60,524 nucleotides of DNA from Lachnospiraceae bacterium (lineage in GTDB: Bacteria > Bacillota > Clostridia > Lachnospirales > Lachnospiraceae): the NCBI GenBank assembly GCA_017540265.1, contig JAFYBJ010000014.1, positions 1 through 60,524 on the forward strand. The letters run 5' to 3'. Both the position numbers and the translations under genes were made by a program. The notes beneath the pieces were generated by a model. The model searched no databases and had not been told where the DNA came from. It saw nothing but the letters and a program-made list of their open reading frames with translations. Of this stretch, positions 17,665 to 27,423 are shown one piece after another. Each line of letters opens with the position of its first letter. Within the stretch, counting starts at the first letter, position 1.

Positions 17665-18402
17665 TTAAGTCCAGCCCCCGTCCATCGTTATCACCTGGCC
17701 GGTAAGATACTCCGGCATCTGCGCAAGGTGAAGTATTGCGGCAGCGGCTTCTGAAACGCTTCCCGCCCTGTCCGCAGGTATCTCTTCAATGACGGCTTCA
17801 AGCTCCTCCTTACTGTAGCAGGAATTCATCTTTGTATCTATGAGGCCGAAGGCGAGGGCATTGACTGCGATTCCCGAAGGCGCAAGCTCTTTGGCAAGGG
17901 CTTTGGTTAAGGCGTTGACACCCCCTTTTGCTGCTGAATATGCAGCCTCGGCAGCGGCACCTGTATTGCCCCATACGGAAGATATATTTATTATCTTTCC
18001 GCTTCCCTGTTTTAAAAACAGAGGGATAGCACTGCGGCAGCAGTAGAATACGCTGTCCAGATCCGCTCCCGTGACACGTTTCCAGTCATCATCGCTCATA
18101 TCCTGAAGGAGGCAGGTATATGCAGCCCCTGCGCAGTTTATCATAAGGTCAAGGCTTTTTATCTCACTAAAGATGTTCCTTACGGTATCCGGATCGGAAA
18201 GATCGCCGGAAAAGACTCTGCAGAGTATGCCGTGTTTTTCGGAAAGATCTCCCGCGTATTCTTTGAGAAGATCCGCATTTTTAAACCCGGTAAGATAAAG
18301 GTTTGCGCCTTCCTTAGCGAAAACCTCAGCGGTCTTGCTGCCTATATCTCCGGATGCTCCGCTTATGAATATTTGTTTTCCGGTAAAACTTCCACTGGAC
18401 AT
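17665..18402 (-). CDS. SDR-family oxidoreductase
   Basis: This is a 245-residue NAD(P)-dependent short-chain dehydrogenase. The cofactor loop is ISGASGDIG (TGxxxGxG type), the NAG-like motif is INCAGAAY, the catalytic Ser lies in INISSVWG and the catalytic pair is YSAAK. The C-terminus ends in GQVITMDGGWT, typical of FabG-like members. Start is ATG at 18400-18402 with GGAG eight bases upstream on the minus strand; a longer frame from 18471 lacks a site. The only protein gene on the minus strand, it is divergent from the amylase. The substrate is not readable. Confidence 0.9.
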   Translation of the reverse strand: MSSGSFTGKQIFISGASGDIGSKTAEVFAKEGANLYLTGFKNADLLKEYAGDLSEKHGILCRVFSGDLSDPDTVRNIFSEIKSLDLMINCAGAAYTCLLQDMSDDDWKRVTGADLDSVFYCCRSAIPLFLKQGSGKIINISSVWGNTGAAAEAAYSAAKGGVNALTKALAKELAPSGIAVNALAFGLIDTKMNSCYSKEELEAVIEEIPADRAGSVSEAAAAILHLAQMPEYLTGQVITMDGGWT

Positions 18403-18497
18403 ACTGATGACTCCATAAAAAATAAATATGCATACAATGTTCTGTTGTGGTATCATTATATAGTTATTCAAAGATATTTAAAAGAGAGGAAAGGCTT

Positions 18498-19811
18498 ATG
18501 TGGGCTGAAGAGAGCGTGTTTTACCAGATTTATCCCCTTGGATTTTGCGGGGCTCCTTTTGAAAATGACGGTGTCCTTGAACACAGGATACTTAAAGTCA
18601 TCGACTGGATACCTCATATAAAGAAGCTTGGCTGCAATGCTGTTTATTTTTCTCCGGTATTCGAATCCGATACCCACGGATATAATACCAGGGATTATAC
18701 AAAGCTCGATGTGCGTTTAGGCACAAACGAGGATATGAAGAAGGTCTGCGATGCCCTCCATGAAGAAGGCATAAAAGTAGTGCTCGACGGCGTGTTCAAT
18801 CACGTGGGCAGGGGATTTGGAGCATTTCAGGATGTTCTGGCAAATCGTGAAAATTCAAGGTATAAGGACTGGTTTGCCCGTATTGCCTTTGACGGTAATT
18901 CGAATTACAATGACGGTCTCTGGTACGAGGGCTGGGAAGGTAATTATGACCTTGTAAAATTAAACTTAAGAAACGAGGAAGTGATACAGCATATATTAAA
19001 TGCTGTGGACGGCTGGATAAAGGAATTTGATATAGACGGCATCAGACTTGATGTGGCATATTGCCTGGATCATGAATTCTTACGGAGGCTTCGTGAATTC
19101 ACGGATTCAAAGAAGCAGGATTTCTTCCTTTTAGGCGAGGTCCTTCACGGGGAATACGGCAGGATGTTAAATGAGATGCATATTCATTCACTTACGAATT
19201 ACCAGTGCTACAAGGGGATTCATTCTGCGATCAATTCCGACAATCTTTTCGAGATAGTCCACAGTCTGCTCAGGCTCTTCGGACCGGAAGACTGGTGTGT
19301 GGCAAGAGGCGCTCATCTCCTCTCATTTGTTGATAATCACGATGTGTCAAGGATAGCCTCACTCATAAATGATGAAGAGCGACTTAAGATAGCGTATGGC
19401 ATCATTTTCGGCATGCCGGGAATACCTATCATTTATTACGGAAGCGAGTGGGGTGCGAAGGCTGATAAATCCGAAGGAGATCCTGCCCTCAGACCTTCAT
19501 TTGATGCGCCTGTATGGAATGAGCTCTCGGATGTGATAAGCAGGATGGCTGAGGCAAAGAAGGCATCAAAAGCTTTGAATTACGGCGGTTTCAGAAGCGT
19601 GCTCCTTAATAATAAGCAGTGCATCTGGGAGAGAAAATGCGATGATGAGAGGGTGCTTGTGGCGATCAACCTTGACGGCGCACCTTTTACGGCACATTTC
19701 GATGCAGGCTGCGGGCAGGCTGAAGAACTAATAAGCGGCAAAATGCATGATTTCGGCGGCGGAAGTGAGCTTCCTCCCCATTCCGTGCAGTTCTGGAAGA
19801 TGGAAAGATAA
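18498..19811 (+). CDS. Alpha-amylase family glycoside hydrolase (GH13)
   Basis: This 437-residue GH13 enzyme has no signal peptide and should act in the cytoplasm on imported maltodextrins or related oligosaccharides. The nucleophile is Asp185 (DGIRLDVA), the acid/base Glu214 (LLGEVLHG) and the third acidic residue Asp282 (FVDNHD). DGVFNHVG is conserved region I. The C-terminal beta domain is short. ATG 18498 follows AGAGAGGAAAGG; an upstream in-frame ATG at 18447 has no site. valS starts 21 bases after its stop. Confidence 0.92.
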   Translation: MWAEESVFYQIYPLGFCGAPFENDGVLEHRILKVIDWIPHIKKLGCNAVYFSPVFESDTHGYNTRDYTKLDVRLGTNEDMKKVCDALHEEGIKVVLDGVFNHVGRGFGAFQDVLANRENSRYKDWFARIAFDGNSNYNDGLWYEGWEGNYDLVKLNLRNEEVIQHILNAVDGWIKEFDIDGIRLDVAYCLDHEFLRRLREFTDSKKQDFFLLGEVLHGEYGRMLNEMHIHSLTNYQCYKGIHSAINSDNLFEIVHSLLRLFGPEDWCVARGAHLLSFVDNHDVSRIASLINDEERLKIAYGIIFGMPGIPIIYYGSEWGAKADKSEGDPALRPSFDAPVWNELSDVISRMAEAKKASKALNYGGFRSVLLNNKQCIWERKCDDERVLVAINLDGAPFTAHFDAGCGQAEELISGKMHDFGGGSELPPHSVQFWKMER

Positions 19812-19832
19812 AGAAGACAGAGGTGAACAAAA

Positions 19833-22507
19833 GTGGCTAAGGAATTGTCAAAAACATATGATCCCAAGGGGATAGAAGACAGGATATATAAAAACTGGCT
19901 TGATAAGAAGTATTTTCATGCGGAAGTTGATGAGACAAAGAAGGCGTTCTCAATAGTGATGCCTCCTCCCAATATCACGGGACAGCTCCATATGGGACAT
20001 GCCCTTGATAATACCATGCAGGATATCATCATAGGTTTAAGAGGATGCAGGGATACAATACACTCTGGCAGCCCGGAACCGATCATGCTTCCATAGCGAC
20101 TGAAGTTAAGATAATAAGTACTCTTAAAGAAGAAGGGATCACAAAGGAAGATCTCGGAAGAGACGGCTTCCTGGAGAGAGCCTGGGCGTGGAAGAAGGAA
20201 TACGGCGGAAGGATCATAAGCCAGCTTAAGAAGCTCGGAAGTTCCTGCGACTGGGACAGGGAGCGCTTCACCATGGATGAAGGCTGCAATAAGGCAGTCA
20301 ACGAAGTCTTTGTGAAGATGTATAACAAGGGATATATATATAAGGGTGCGCGTATGATAAACTGGTGCCCCGTATGTAATACATCCATATCCGATGCTGA
20401 GGTTGAATATGAAGAACAGAAGGGGCATTTCTGGCATATAAAGTATCCGATCTTAAATGATGACGGCTCGGAAAGCGGAGAATACATCACCTTTGCCACC
20501 ACCCGTCCCGAGACCATGCTCGGAGATACTGCAGTGGCGGTAAATCCCGGGGATGAGCGTTATACCGCTCTTGTCGGAAAATATATGATGCTTCCGCTTA
20601 TGAACAGGAAGATACCCATCATTGCGGACGAATATGTTGATATGGAATTCGGTACCGGTGTTGTTAAGATAACTCCTGCCCATGACCCCAATGACTTTGA
20701 GGTGGGGAAGAGGCATGATCTCCCGGTTATAAATATAATGAACGATGATGCCACCATAAATGAGAATGGCGGAAAATATGCGGGCATGGACCGCTATGAG
20801 GCCAGAAAGGCTATAGTAAAGGATCTGGATGAGCTGGGACTGCTTGTAAAGATAGAGGATTATGCACATAATGTGGGAACTCATGACAGGTGCCATACCA
20901 CCGTTGAGCCTCTTGTAAAGCTCCAGTGGTTTGTAAAGATGGATGAGCTCATAAAGCCGGCAAGAAGGGCAGTTGAGACAGGTGAGATAAAGCTTGTTCC
21001 CGAGTCCATGGCAAAAACGTATTACAACTGGACGGATAATATAAGAGACTGGTGCATATCCAGACAGCTTTGGTGGGGGCACAGGATACCCGCGTATTAT
21101 TGTGATGACTGCAAAGAGACCGTGGTGGCGCTTAAGGCTCCGGAGAAATGTCCTAAGTGCGGAGGCACTCATTTTACACAGGATCCCGATACGCTGGATA
21201 CCTGGTTTTCATCCGCTCTCTGGCCGTTTTCCACACTTGGCTGGCCTGAGCAGACAAAAGAGCTTAAATACTTTTATCCCACGGATGTACTGGTGACGGG
21301 GTATGACATCATATTCTTCTGGGTCATCAGGATGATATTCTCCGGATATGCGCATATGGGGGATAAGCCTTTTAAGACAGTGCTCTTCCATGGGCTTGTG
21401 CGTGACGATAAGGGCAGAAAGATGAGCAAATCCCTCGGAAACGGTATCGATCCCCTTGAGGTTATCGACAAGTATGGCGCTGATGCACTGAGGCTTACGC
21501 TCATAACCGGAAACGCGCCCGGAAATGACATGCGTTTCTACTGGGAGAGAGTTGAGTCCAACAGAAATTTTGCAAATAAGATATGGAATGCATCCCGTTT
21601 TATAATGATGAACCTTCCCGAAGAGGCACCTTCGCTTCCTGCAGAAGGTGAAAGGACGCCCGCGGATAAGTGGATACTGTCAAAGCTTAATAATCTCGTA
21701 AAAGAAGTCACTGCCAATATGGAAAAATATGAACTGGGCGTGGCTGTTCAGAAAGTATATGATTTCCTCTGGGATGAGTACTGTGACTGGTATATAGAGA
21801 TGGTTAAGCCCAGGCTCTATAAGAAAGAGAATGAGACTGGGGACGATGTCCGTTCAAGAAATGCTGCGCTTTATACTTTAAAGGAAGTGCTTACGGATGC
21901 TTTAAAGCTCCTTCATCCTTATATGCCTTTCATTACCGAAGAGATATTTACGACTCTTCAGGATGATGAGGAATCCATAATGATATCTTCATGGCCGGAG
22001 TACCGCGCAGACAGGGAATATGCGAAGGAAGAAGCAGAGATAGAGACCGTGAAGGAGGCGATAAGAGGCATACGTAATGTCCGTACACAGATGAATGTTG
22101 TTCCTTCGAGAAAAGCAGAAGTCTATGTGGTTACGGAGAATGATGACGTAAAGGCAAGCTTTGCCGAGAATGAATATTTCTTAAAGACTCTGGGTTCGGC
22201 ATCGGGAGTAAATATCCAGTCCGATAAAACGGGAATAGCGGAAGATGCGGTTGCAGTGATGCTTCCTCATGCCGTATTATATATGCCTTTCTCTGATCTT
22301 GTGGATCTTGAGAAAGAGCTTGAAAGGCTTGAAAAAGAGGAAAAACGTCTTGAGTGTGAGCTTAAGAGATCGAACAGCATGCTTTCAAATGAACGCTTCC
22401 TTTCAAAGGCTCCCGCGGAAAAGATAGAGGAAGAAAAGGCCAAGCTTGCGGATTATGAAAAGCTCATGGAACAGGTAAAGAAGCAGATAGCTGATCTTAA
22501 GAAGTGA
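19833..22507 (+). CDS. valS: Valyl-tRNA synthetase, read as two frames (apparent 1-nt deletion)
   Basis: Class I synthetase that charges tRNA-Val. Residues 1-67 (GTG start at 19833) carry [14 protein letters not shown], the HIGH box. The frame then shifts at ATA/GG near 20033 and would stop at 20096. The frame from 20045 carries the rest: [20 protein letters not shown], the editing domain, the zinc-like CDDC...CPKCGG insert, KMSKSLGNG and the C-terminal coiled arm. Rejoined, [11 protein letters not shown] is restored exactly and the protein is about 891 residues, normal for ValRS. Without rejoining, the two active-site boxes are on separate polypeptides. Since ValRS is essential, a missing A in the consensus is likelier than a dead gene. 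No T-box leader is visible. Confidence 0.9.
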
Positions 22508-22523
22508 GGATACGGAGTAAAAT

Positions 22524-22685
22524 ATGATCATTTTTGAAGAGGAACTTAAGAAATTTCATAAGAGCCTTGAAATGCCGGATGCTGAATCCGATATTTACTC
22601 GAAGCTGGAAACAGCGGACGTTCTGGATGTGATCCTTGGGATAGCATCAGCGCCTGCCGGTTATGATGAGAATCTTGATGAGTAG
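22524..22685 (+). CDS. Small acidic hypothetical protein, 53 residues
   Basis: The frame starts MIIFEEELKKFHKSLEMPDA and ends YDENLDE, 17 bases after valS and 12 before the zinc-ribbon gene start. It is acidic, has no membrane segment and uses codons like its neighbours. GGATACGGAG lies upstream of the ATG. Position in a tight operon argues that it is real. I do not recognise a family. Confidence 0.55.
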   Translation: MIIFEEELKKFHKSLEMPDAESDIYSKLETADVLDVILGIASAPAGYDENLDE

Positions 22686-22697
22686 GAGAGTTTTTCA

Positions 22698-24100
22698 TTG
22701 AAGTGTTTTAACTGCGGCTGTGAACTTTCGGAGCTGGATTATTGCACGAATTGCGGCGCCGATGTGAAGCAGTACAAAATGATAAATATACCGCTGCAAG
22801 GCTCTATAACGAGGGCCGTGAGAGGGCATGCGTAAGGGATCTTTCCGGCGCAAAGAAAGCGCTTGTGGAATGCCTTCGCCTTGATAAAAGACACATTGAT
22901 GCCAGAAATCTTCTGGGGCTCATATATTATGAGACGGGTGAATGCGTAGAGGCTTTATCGGAATGGGTGATAAGCCAGAATTACCGTTCAGGCAAGAATG
23001 TGGCGAATGAGTATATAAATATCGTTCAGACAGGACAGGGCAGGCTTGAGACATTAAAGAATGTCATACGCAAGTATAATAAGGCTCTGGAGCTGTGCAT
23101 GCAGGACAGCCCGGATATGGCTATGATACAGCTTAAAAAGGTCATCAGCATGAATCCGAACTATGTCCGGGCAAGGCAGCTTCTTGCTCTTCTCTATATG
23201 AGAAAAGAAGAGTGGGAGAGAGCAAGAAAAGAGCTTAAGGCTGCGCTTAAGACAGATTGCGGGGATCTCATGACGCTGCGCTATCTTAAGGAAGTGGAAC
23301 GTGTAACGGGCTCTTCAGGAGATAAGCGTGATAAGAAGAAGGGGACAGAGAGTTCTGCTGCCGTATATTTAAAAAACGGAAATGAGACCATAATACAGCC
23401 TGCCGGTTTTAAAGACGGTCCGGGGATAGGAGCACTGCTTCAGATATTCATAGGTGTGTTGATAGGTCTCGGTGTTTCGTATTTTCTTGTATTCCCCTCA
23501 AGGATAGGGGCGGTGCGTGAAGCTGCAAATTCAAAAGCGGCTGAGTACGGGGAACTTATCGATACGAAGAATGCAGAGATATCCGATCTGGAGGCAAAGA
23601 TAAGCGAACTTCAGGCTGATATACAGACCCAGAAAGAGACGATAGATGATTATTCCGGGAACGGAGGCGTGATAGAAGTTAATAACCGTCTTATTTCCGC
23701 AGCATATGCATATCTGGATGACAGTCAGGACAATCTCAAAGTCGATGAGTTTCTGGACCTGATACCGGATTCATACGTGGAAGAAACGGCATCAACAGAA
23801 TTTAAGGACCTTTATCACTTTTTAAAAGGCGGAATAGGCAATACCGTATCGGGAAGCTATTATGACAGCGGTATCAAGGCTTACAATGCCATGGATTATG
23901 AAAAGGCTATAGAGAATCTGAAAAAAGCCGTACAGTATGATGAATCCAATGATGAGGCTCTTTATTATCTGGCTCTTTCATACTATGACAGCGGTGACAT
24001 GACAGGAGCTTATGACGGTTTTTCGAAACTGCTGGAGAAGTTCCCCGACAGTGACGAGGCAGATAAAGCAAGACAGCATCTTGAGGAAATCGGAGATTAG
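22698..24100 (+). CDS. Zinc-ribbon TPR membrane protein, interrupted by a frameshift
   Basis: The true start is TTG 22698 with TAGGAG seven bases before it. The first frame encodes a zinc ribbon (CFNCG...YCTNCG, two CxxC knuckles) and would stop at 22835. The remainder, in the next frame, has an N-terminal TPR block (NLLGLIYYETGECVEALSEW), one membrane helix (LLQIFIGVLIGLGVSYFLVF), a periplasm-side coiled coil and C-terminal TPRs (ALYYLALSYYDSGDMTGAY). The frames join near 22782-22787 if one base is restored (KMIxYTAARLYNEG). The C-terminal frame alone, taken from 22742, is 452 residues. The architecture suggests a membrane scaffold; the function is unknown. Confidence 0.75.
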
Positions 24101-24170
24101 ATGTAAAATATAAAAGCTTGCGTGTGAAGGCACGCTCAAATGTTGCATTGTACAGGAAAGGGGAGGAATA

Positions 24171-24686
24171 ATGGCAACTATCAAGGTTAAACCGAAGCAG
24201 GAAGTGGAACCCAAGGACGTAGCGGGAAGGATAATCGGACTGTTATTTTTCCTGATGCTGGCAGCAGGAGCATATTACCTCTTTGATATGTTCAGAGGGC
24301 TTGATATAAACAATGAGAATCTGCAGGGTGAGTGGAGGATACCGGCCCGCTTTGATGAAACTACAGAGGAATACTGGCAGTTTACTCCGGCAGCGGACGG
24401 AACTCAGACGGGTATCGCATTAAACTATAAGAGAAACAAGAAGACTGCGGAAAGAACTGATGAGATCGAATATGATTACGTCCTTGAAGAATACGTAAAT
24501 GAAAACGATGAGGAGCAGAAGACAAGGCAGCATATACTTATCACCACAAGAAATGTGAAGAGATCTGAAAAAAAGACCTACGAGATCAGGATAACAAGCC
24601 TTTCGAAGATGGAACTTTCGGTTACATTCGTATACGACCGGTTCACCACGGAACTTACAAGACTTACAAGACCTTCGATGTTCTAA
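24171..24686 (+). CDS. Single-pass membrane protein of unknown function
   Basis: This 171-residue protein has a short basic N-terminus, one membrane helix at about residues 20-42 (IIGLLFFLMLAAGAYYLFDM) and an exported domain containing LQGEWRIPARFDETTEEYWQF, a lipocalin-like opening strand pattern. The ATG follows GGGGAGGAATA. It is the last gene before a strong terminator, so it probably ends the valS-TPR operon. Confidence 0.65.
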   Translation: MATIKVKPKQEVEPKDVAGRIIGLLFFLMLAAGAYYLFDMFRGLDINNENLQGEWRIPARFDETTEEYWQFTPAADGTQTGIALNYKRNKKTAERTDEIEYDYVLEEYVNENDEEQKTRQHILITTRNVKRSEKKTYEIRITSLSKMELSVTFVYDRFTTELTRLTRPSMF

Positions 24687-24701
24687 AATAAAGCACCCGG
24701 G

Positions 24702-24735
24702 AACCTGCCCGAAGGGGCAGGTTTTTATTTTTTTA
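24702..24735 (+). terminator. Rho-independent terminator
   Basis: AACCTGCCC (24702-24710) and GGGCAGGTT (24715-24723) form a 9-bp stem with a GAAG loop, followed by a T-rich run. Confidence 0.92.
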
Positions 24736-24750
24736 CCGCTTGGGATCGTT

Positions 24751-25872
24751 ATGGAAAATGTAAAGAATAAAAAAAGCAGACTGGCATTCCCGGATATGGC
24801 CAAAGCGGCCGGCATAGCGCTTGTGGTCGTATCACATGATCTTTATGCCCCGGAAAAGCTGCGTTCATATGCGTGCACTGTCTCGGTGGCGGTTTTTTTT
24901 GTGATCGCGGGGATGCTTGTTTTTCTTTCCGGAAAAAAGGACAGACCTTTTACCGCCATCCTTAAGGACAGGGCTTTAAGGCTCATTGTTCCCTATATCT
25001 GTTTTTCGGTCATAGATATACTTATGCTTATGTACATGAATAAGAAAACCGGCGCAGAGCTTATAAGCGGCATAGATACAGCTGTTATAAGGACGGTGTC
25101 CTTAAACGGGGTATCGGTATTGTGGTTTTTATCGGCGATCTTTTTTTCTGAGTTCCTGTGGCTTTTACTTTTAAAATGCGGCGACAGGTGTTTTAAGAAT
25201 GAGACTGCAGGCGCGGTATTTTCCTTTGCGGCGGCAGGTTTTCTGTGGGGGCTGGCAGAGGTGCTGTATGGATTTTTTACAGCAGAAGAAAAAAGTATGA
25301 CAGCTCTTATGGTAATGCAGACTATCCTCAGGATCTTTCCTGCTACAGTCCTTATGGGGTACGGGCATATTTTTTATCTGCTTTATGAACGCACGGGACT
25401 TAAGGATGCGCTTGCCGGGAAAAAACGAAGCATTGCGGATATGCTTACAGCCCTGCTTCTTCTTGGTGTATCCTTTGTGGCCTCATCAAAAAATGTAACG
25501 GCGGATTTAAGAACCTTTTTCTTCGGAAATATATTTCTTTATGTTGTGACGGCCCTCGCCGGCAGCTTTGGGCTTCTGCTTTTCTTTAAGGCCTTTGAGA
25601 GTCTTAAAGAAAAGCTCATATTTAAGATCATATCTTTTTACGGACGGGAATCCCTTATCATCATGCTCACGCATACGGATCTTCTGGTGCTGTATTATGC
25701 AGAGGTGATCAGTTTTATCCTGATGAACAGGATAAGCTTTATCGGACCGCTTCTTCAGACCTTTATCATCATAGGAGGGGTTTTTGTTCTGGAACTTCCT
25801 TTGATATTTGTCATTGAACGCTTTTTCCCTTTTCTTGCGGGGGGAGGATCACGGCATGGCAGGAAGGCTTAA
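24751..25872 (+). CDS. Acyltransferase-3 family membrane protein
   Basis: This 373-residue polytopic protein has about ten membrane segments. The N-terminal motif FPDMAKAAGIALVVVSHD corresponds to the acyltransferase-3 signature in which an Arg/Asp pair and a helix-end His support acyl transfer. Family members acetylate cell-wall, exopolysaccharide or antibiotic sugars. It overlaps a second member of the same family by 17 bases. The acceptor is unknown. Confidence 0.8.
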   Translation: MENVKNKKSRLAFPDMAKAAGIALVVVSHDLYAPEKLRSYACTVSVAVFFVIAGMLVFLSGKKDRPFTAILKDRALRLIVPYICFSVIDILMLMYMNKKTGAELISGIDTAVIRTVSLNGVSVLWFLSAIFFSEFLWLLLLKCGDRCFKNETAGAVFSFAAAGFLWGLAEVLYGFFTAEEKSMTALMVMQTILRIFPATVLMGYGHIFYLLYERTGLKDALAGKKRSIADMLTALLLLGVSFVASSKNVTADLRTFFFGNIFLYVVTALAGSFGLLLFFKAFESLKEKLIFKIISFYGRESLIIMLTHTDLLVLYYAEVISFILMNRISFIGPLLQTFIIIGGVFVLELPLIFVIERFFPFLAGGGSRHGRKA

Positions 25873-26878
25873 GTCTTATGATCTGATAAGGGCTGTAAGT
25901 GCCCTGTGCATTGTCTTTTTTCATTTCTCATATGCTCTTATCTCAAACGGTCTCTCTGAAGGAGTGCCGGTATTCTTTCAATATGCAAACGGAGATTTCG
26001 GTGCCGTATTTGTGGCAGTGTTTTTCATGCTCTCCGGTGCGGTGCTGCATTTGGGCTGGAAGGATAAGCTTAAAGGCTTTAACGGAGAAGGGGGGATCAT
26101 TTCGTTTTATAAAAAGAGAGCGCTTTCCATATTTCCTGCTTTCTACACCGCGTGGGCGGCAATGTATGCCCTGAAAGTCCTGATGACAAAGAAACCTTTC
26201 TGGGGCGGACATCCCCTTAAGATATTATTATCCATTGTCGGGATGGATGGATATATATCCTTCTTCGGTGAAGATTATTATTCCGTGGGAGAGTGGTTTT
26301 TGGGAGCACTCATACTGCTCTACCTTCTGTTTCCGTTTATGGAAATCCTCTTAAGGAAGTCAGTTTTTGCTCTTATGCTTCCTTCTGCAGTTCTTTTCCT
26401 TGCTTCGGTAAGATTTATCGCTTCCGAGGCGTCGTTTCTTTTGTGTGTATTTTATTTTTCCTGCGGTATGGTTTTCGAAAAGTATAAAAAGATATTTACG
26501 GGAAAGATATGTATGGCACTTTCATTTGCTCTGCTTCCGTCTGTTATGTTTATGTATCTTCCCATCGGGGCAAGAATGGCATCTACACTTCTTGCTTTTT
26601 CGCTGTTTGTCTGCCTTTACGGTACAGGGGAGATATTCTGCGGGAACTCGCACATAAGAGATTTTTTGAGCAGATATTCATATGAGATATTTTTGGTCCA
26701 TCATGTAACGGTGGATCTGGTGTGCGCAAAGGCGGCGGGGAAAGGAAGCGGAAGCCTGTTTGCGTTTATTTTGCTTTGTGTTTCTGCCGCCTTTACGGCT
26801 ATGTCAGCTGTGGTGCTGAATAAGCTGTCAAAAGGGCTTGTTTATTGCATAAGACGTTATATTTTGATATCATTATAA
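25856..26878 (+). CDS. Acyltransferase-3 family membrane protein (second copy)
   Basis: This 340-residue polytopic protein begins MAGRLKSYDLIRAVSALCIV, with the conserved FFHFSYAL helix bearing the active-site His. It is a distant paralog of the preceding gene. I chose ATG 25856, behind GGGGGAGGAT; a frame from 25808 lies inside the previous gene. The overlap suggests co-translation. The two may act as a pair or on different acceptors. Confidence 0.85.
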   Translation: MAGRLKSYDLIRAVSALCIVFFHFSYALISNGLSEGVPVFFQYANGDFGAVFVAVFFMLSGAVLHLGWKDKLKGFNGEGGIISFYKKRALSIFPAFYTAWAAMYALKVLMTKKPFWGGHPLKILLSIVGMDGYISFFGEDYYSVGEWFLGALILLYLLFPFMEILLRKSVFALMLPSAVLFLASVRFIASEASFLLCVFYFSCGMVFEKYKKIFTGKICMALSFALLPSVMFMYLPIGARMASTLLAFSLFVCLYGTGEIFCGNSHIRDFLSRYSYEIFLVHHVTVDLVCAKAAGKGSGSLFAFILLCVSAAFTAMSAVVLNKLSKGLVYCIRRYILISL

Positions 26879-26910
26879 TTTGTATAAGAATGCGGTAATG
26901 GATTTACATA

Positions 26911-27423
26911 ATGTCTGAAGAAATGCTTGAAAATACAGAAGATAAAAGCGCTCTTTGCTTAAGCGTACAGATGACGGACAAGATACTTTATGATTATCTT
27001 ATCCATCATGCCTATACGCATTTTCCGGGCATAATGAGCGTCTGCTTTGCTGTCCTTGGGCTTTTATTCTATGCAAGGACTTCGGAGATCATATACCTTG
27101 CTCTTGCCGTGCTGCTCATCTTCTATCTTCCGGTTAATCTGGGATACAGGGCGAAGGTGCAGATGATGAGCCCTGTTTTTAAAGAACCCATTGATTATGA
27201 GGTTTCCGAAGCCGGGATAAGGATGAGGCAGAATGAGGCTGAGAGCCTTGCAACATGGGATATGATAGAAAAAGCTGTTTCAACAAAGAAATCCATAGTG
27301 ATGTATACGGGGAAAAATTCCGCCACCATATTTCCGAGAGAGGCCCTGGGAGAGGATCTGACGGCGTTTCTTAGTATTGCGGCAGCAGGAATGAAGCCCG
27401 GCCGTATGAAGGTGAGGTTTTGA
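26911..27423 (+). CDS. YcxB-like membrane protein
   Basis: This 170-residue protein has two closely spaced membrane helices (about residues 45-80) and a C-terminal domain of the YcxB type (IDYEVSEAGIRMRQNEAESLATWDMIEKAVSTKKSI...FPREAL, seen in part). The function of the family is unknown. Its stop overlaps the start of tsaE, so it heads the t6A operon here. Confidence 0.75.
   Translation: MSEEMLENTEDKSALCLSVQMTDKILYDYLIHHAYTHFPGIMSVCFAVLGLLFYARTSEIIYLALAVLLIFYLPVNLGYRAKVQMMSPVFKEPIDYEVSEAGIRMRQNEAESLATWDMIEKAVSTKKSIVMYTGKNSATIFPREALGEDLTAFLSIAAAGMKPGRMKVRF

Noticed and set aside
19812-19832. T-box leader for valS
   Set aside because: Only 21 bases separate the amylase stop and valS start; there is no room for a T-box.
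20453-21172. 239-codon minus-strand frame
   Set aside because: Shadow inside valS.
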